Below are positions 61,945-64,000 of a stretch of DNA of 64,000 nucleotides, one piece after another. A model generated the notes under the pieces. The model was given only the letters and a program-made list of their open reading frames with translations. It searched no databases and was not told the origin of the DNA. This DNA is from Arthrobacter sp. SPG23. GTDB lineage: Bacteria > Actinomycetota > Actinomycetes > Actinomycetales > Micrococcaceae. The translations under genes and the position numbers were made by a program. The DNA is taken from contig NZ_JYCN01000026.1 of assembly GCF_000876655.1 (NCBI RefSeq), positions 62,001 to 126,000 of the forward strand. The letters run 5' to 3'. Numbering within the stretch: the first letter of the stretch is position 1; each line of letters starts with the position of its first letter.

Positions 61945-63543
61945 ATGGCCGCAGCGACAATGGATGACATCCTGTCGGATCTCCCCCTTGGTTTCGCCAG
62001 CCTCATCCTCCGGCCGTCCAACGCGGATTCCCCGATTGAACGCTTCCTGATCGTTGACTCCGACGACGAAACGTCCGACGGCGGCGCCGCGTTCGTCCTG
62101 CTGATCGGGGTTCGCGGGCGGTCCGCTTTGCCGGCGCTGCGGCGCCTCCTGAAGAATCCTCCCCTGGTGCTTGCCGTCAAGGGCAGGACCGGCGAACTCG
62201 AGGAAGCCGAAGAGCTGCTCCGCGCAGCAGGAACGGGCCTTCTCCTGGTGGACCCGGCCGCCGACTGGGACCGGCTCCTGTCCATCGCCAAGGACAGGAT
62301 CATGCCCCGCAGCTACCAGAGCGAAGTGCTGACGCTGCTGGAAGAAGACCTGTTCGCCATCGCGCAGACCACTGCACGCCTGACGTCGAGCCACGTGGTC
62401 ATCGAGGACGCCGCGAACAAAGTCCTCGCGTACTCCACAGTGACCAATGACATCGATGAGCTCCGCAAGGCATCGATCCTTGCCCGCCGGGGTCCGCGAA
62501 AATACGAACTCCTCCTGAAGGACCTCGGCGCCTACCGCGAACTGCACCGGACCCGACTGCCTGTCAGGGTTCCGGCCCGGCCGCAGGACGGACTCCGGGA
62601 GCGCATCGCCATCACCCTGTTCGCCGGGGACCGCATCATGGGGTACATCTGGCTGCAGGAAACCGGAGACGGCTTCGGGGCCGACGTCGACTATGTCCTC
62701 ACCGGATCCGCGGCGCGCGCGTCTGCCGAGCTGATCCGCTACCGGAACCAGCAGTCGGTGCACATGCGGCAGGACCGGATCGCGCGGATCCTCTCCGGTC
62801 CGGCAGAAGCCGCGGCGAGCGCCCACAGCGAGAAGATCCCGGCGGACCGCCCCGCAGCGCTCATCCTGTTGGGAATGTCGGCAACTGACGCGCAGGCAGA
62901 CGATGCAGCACTCAAACACGGGGAACTCGCCAACCTCGCGTCCATCCACGCGGCTGCGTACAAACAGTCGGCAGTCGTGGGGCAGTTCAACGGCGACACC
63001 GCGGTGATCATCCCGGCACTCCAGTCCGCCAATGCCGAAGCCGGGCTTCGGAGCCTCGCCGAAGCCATCGTGCGGGACGCCGGAAAGCACCTGGGCATCA
63101 GTCCCTTTGCCGCAGTAGGACCCGTCGCCCCCGATCTGCTGTCGATTCACTCGGTGACCGCCAAGACGGAGGCACTGCTCGGGTCCATGCGGCGGGACGG
63201 GACCGCTGCTGTGGCCACCGTGGATGACTTCGAAGTGGACATCCTCTTCCACGAAGCCCTTGAGAATTTCACAGCCTCGGCTTTCCGCCATCGCAGCCTC
63301 TGGTCCCTCCTCCGTGACGACGGGGAACTGGCGGAGACCCTTCGGGTGTATTTCGAGTCGTCACTGGACGTCAGCGAATGCTCAAAGCGAATGAAGCTGC
63401 ACAAGAACACCGTCTATTACCGGATCAGCAAGGCCAGCCGCGTGACCGGCCTGAACTTCACCGATCCCCGCCATTCATTGGTCGCCCTGCTCCACATCCA
63501 GGAGTGGGCCGGCAAGCACAAGGAGCACCCGCGCAACCCATGA
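61945..63543 (+). CDS. PucR family transcriptional regulator
   Basis: A 532-residue regulator of the PucR/CdaR type: an N-terminal PucR sensory domain (about 5-130), a central GGDEF-related region (300-400) and a C-terminal PucR HTH (about 465-525, FESSLDVSECSKRMKLHKNTVYYRISKASRVTGLNFTDPRHSLVALLHIQ). AGAAGGA lies 5 nt before the ATG at 61945. Its stop overlaps the glutaminase ATG (ATGA), so it is probably the regulator of glutamine degradation and co-expressed with it. Confidence 0.9.
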   Translation: MAAATMDDILSDLPLGFASLILRPSNADSPIERFLIVDSDDETSDGGAAFVLLIGVRGRSALPALRRLLKNPPLVLAVKGRTGELEEAEELLRAAGTGLLLVDPAADWDRLLSIAKDRIMPRSYQSEVLTLLEEDLFAIAQTTARLTSSHVVIEDAANKVLAYSTVTNDIDELRKASILARRGPRKYELLLKDLGAYRELHRTRLPVRVPARPQDGLRERIAITLFAGDRIMGYIWLQETGDGFGADVDYVLTGSAARASAELIRYRNQQSVHMRQDRIARILSGPAEAAASAHSEKIPADRPAALILLGMSATDAQADDAALKHGELANLASIHAAAYKQSAVVGQFNGDTAVIIPALQSANAEAGLRSLAEAIVRDAGKHLGISPFAAVGPVAPDLLSIHSVTAKTEALLGSMRRDGTAAVATVDDFEVDILFHEALENFTASAFRHRSLWSLLRDDGELAETLRVYFESSLDVSECSKRMKLHKNTVYYRISKASRVTGLNFTDPRHSLVALLHIQEWAGKHKEHPRNP

Positions 63544-64000
63544 AGACAGTACTCGACTCGCCCCCTCTCGACCTGGTCCTGGACGATATCGTGCGGAACC
63601 ACCGGCCCCGGGCTGAAGCAGGATCAGTTCCCGCAGGCATCCCCCACCTCTCATCCCCGCCGTTCAGCCGCTTCGGCATTGCGGTGGCCACATCGTCCGG
63701 GAAAGTGTTCAGCGCCGGAGATGCCGACGTTCCCTTTTCCATCCAGAGCATCTCCAAGGTCTTCACGCTGGCCCTGGCACTCAGCTCAGGCGACCCGGGC
63801 GGGCTCTGGTCCAGGGTCCTTCGCGAACCATCCGGCACGTCCTTCAACTCCCTGGTGCAGCTCGAAGTGGAGCACGGGATTCCCCGGAATCCGTTTATCA
63901 ACTCGGGCGCCCTGGTGGTCACCGACCACCTCATGGAACGATTTCCCGACGCCGCCGAACAACTCCTGCACTTCCTCTCCCGGGAGGCGGGCCACCGCAT
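63540..64000 (+). CDS. glsA: Glutaminase, partial (cut by window end)
   Basis: The first 153 codons of a glutaminase A, which hydrolyses glutamine to glutamate and ammonia. The Ser-x-x-Lys catalytic pair is Ser70 and Lys73 in QSISKVFTLALAL, followed by PSGTSFNSLVQLE and NPFINSGALVV, all family hallmarks. The start ATG overlaps the PucR stop by 4 nt. The remainder lies beyond position 64000, so the gene cannot be checked for completeness. Confidence 0.92.
   Translation, partial: MKTVLDSPPLDLVLDDIVRNHRPRAEAGSVPAGIPHLSSPPFSRFGIAVATSSGKVFSAGDADVPFSIQSISKVFTLALALSSGDPGGLWSRVLREPSGTSFNSLVQLEVEHGIPRNPFINSGALVVTDHLMERFPDAAEQLLHFLSREAGHR

Overview
The window is high-GC DNA with dense, often overlapping genes, strong GGAGG-type ribosome sites, frequent GTG starts and several probable leaderless transcripts. 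Gene content (copper amine oxidase like that of Arthrobacter globiformis, homoprotocatechuate dioxygenase of the MndD/HPCD type, DUF6221, DUF2630, DUF1540, AmiS/UreI) points to a soil actinobacterium of the Micrococcaceae, most likely Arthrobacter sensu lato (Arthrobacter, Pseudarthrobacter or Paenarthrobacter). That assignment is inference from content, not from a marker gene. I see no rRNA, tRNA, CRISPR array, insertion sequence, phage or plasmid functions; this looks like a chromosomal catabolic and regulatory region.

Layout. 0-7 kb (minus strand): two membrane proteins (one a CPBP protease), an MgtA-type P-ATPase and a subtilase without a signal peptide. 7-15 kb: small hypothetical genes, a PfpI/DJ-1 protein, a 14-bp tandem repeat, a secreted protein, a sensor kinase with two response regulators, a kinase-fragment ATPase and an LssY-like membrane protein. 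15-18 kb: IclR regulator, shikimate dehydrogenase-like enzyme and divergent MHS-family transporter. 18-31 kb: amine catabolism and nitrogen genes (copper amine oxidase with TetR; GdhA; AmiS/UreI channel; amino acid permease, flavin amine oxidase and cupin facing a second TetR and an aldehyde dehydrogenase). 31-36 kb: a complete N-acetylglucosamine locus with a three-piece PTS, NagA, NagB, a GntR/HutC regulator and a perfect dre-like operator. 36-45.6 kb: prephenate dehydratase, then the homoprotocatechuate meta-cleavage operon with a divergent aromatic hydroxylase. 45.7-51 kb: class A penicillin-binding protein and a gluconate operon. 51-57.5 kb: AmtB with GlnR-like boxes, then many small conserved genes separated by near-identical palindromic terminators. 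57.5-64 kb: GntR regulator, aspartate ammonia-lyase, dicarboxylate/amino acid symporter, a PucR-type regulator and the start of a glutaminase cut by the window end.

How the genes may work together (inference): the two amine oxidases and the aldehyde dehydrogenase would turn amines such as tyramine or dopamine into phenylacetic acids; the hydroxylase and the ring-cleavage operon would carry hydroxyphenylacetates to pyruvate and succinate semialdehyde; released ammonia would pass to GdhA, with AmtB, the symporter, AspA and glutaminase completing a nitrogen theme. GlcNAc and gluconate loci add sugar scavenging. The most notable items are a fused FAH-RraA enzyme whose RraA half keeps an exact D-X20-R-D motif in an operon with no visible CHM isomerase, a shared CRP/GlxR-like site before the aromatic and gluconate operons, a family of five dispersed GACGGCGGGA palindromes, an atypical shikimate dehydrogenase, and several exact operator palindromes.
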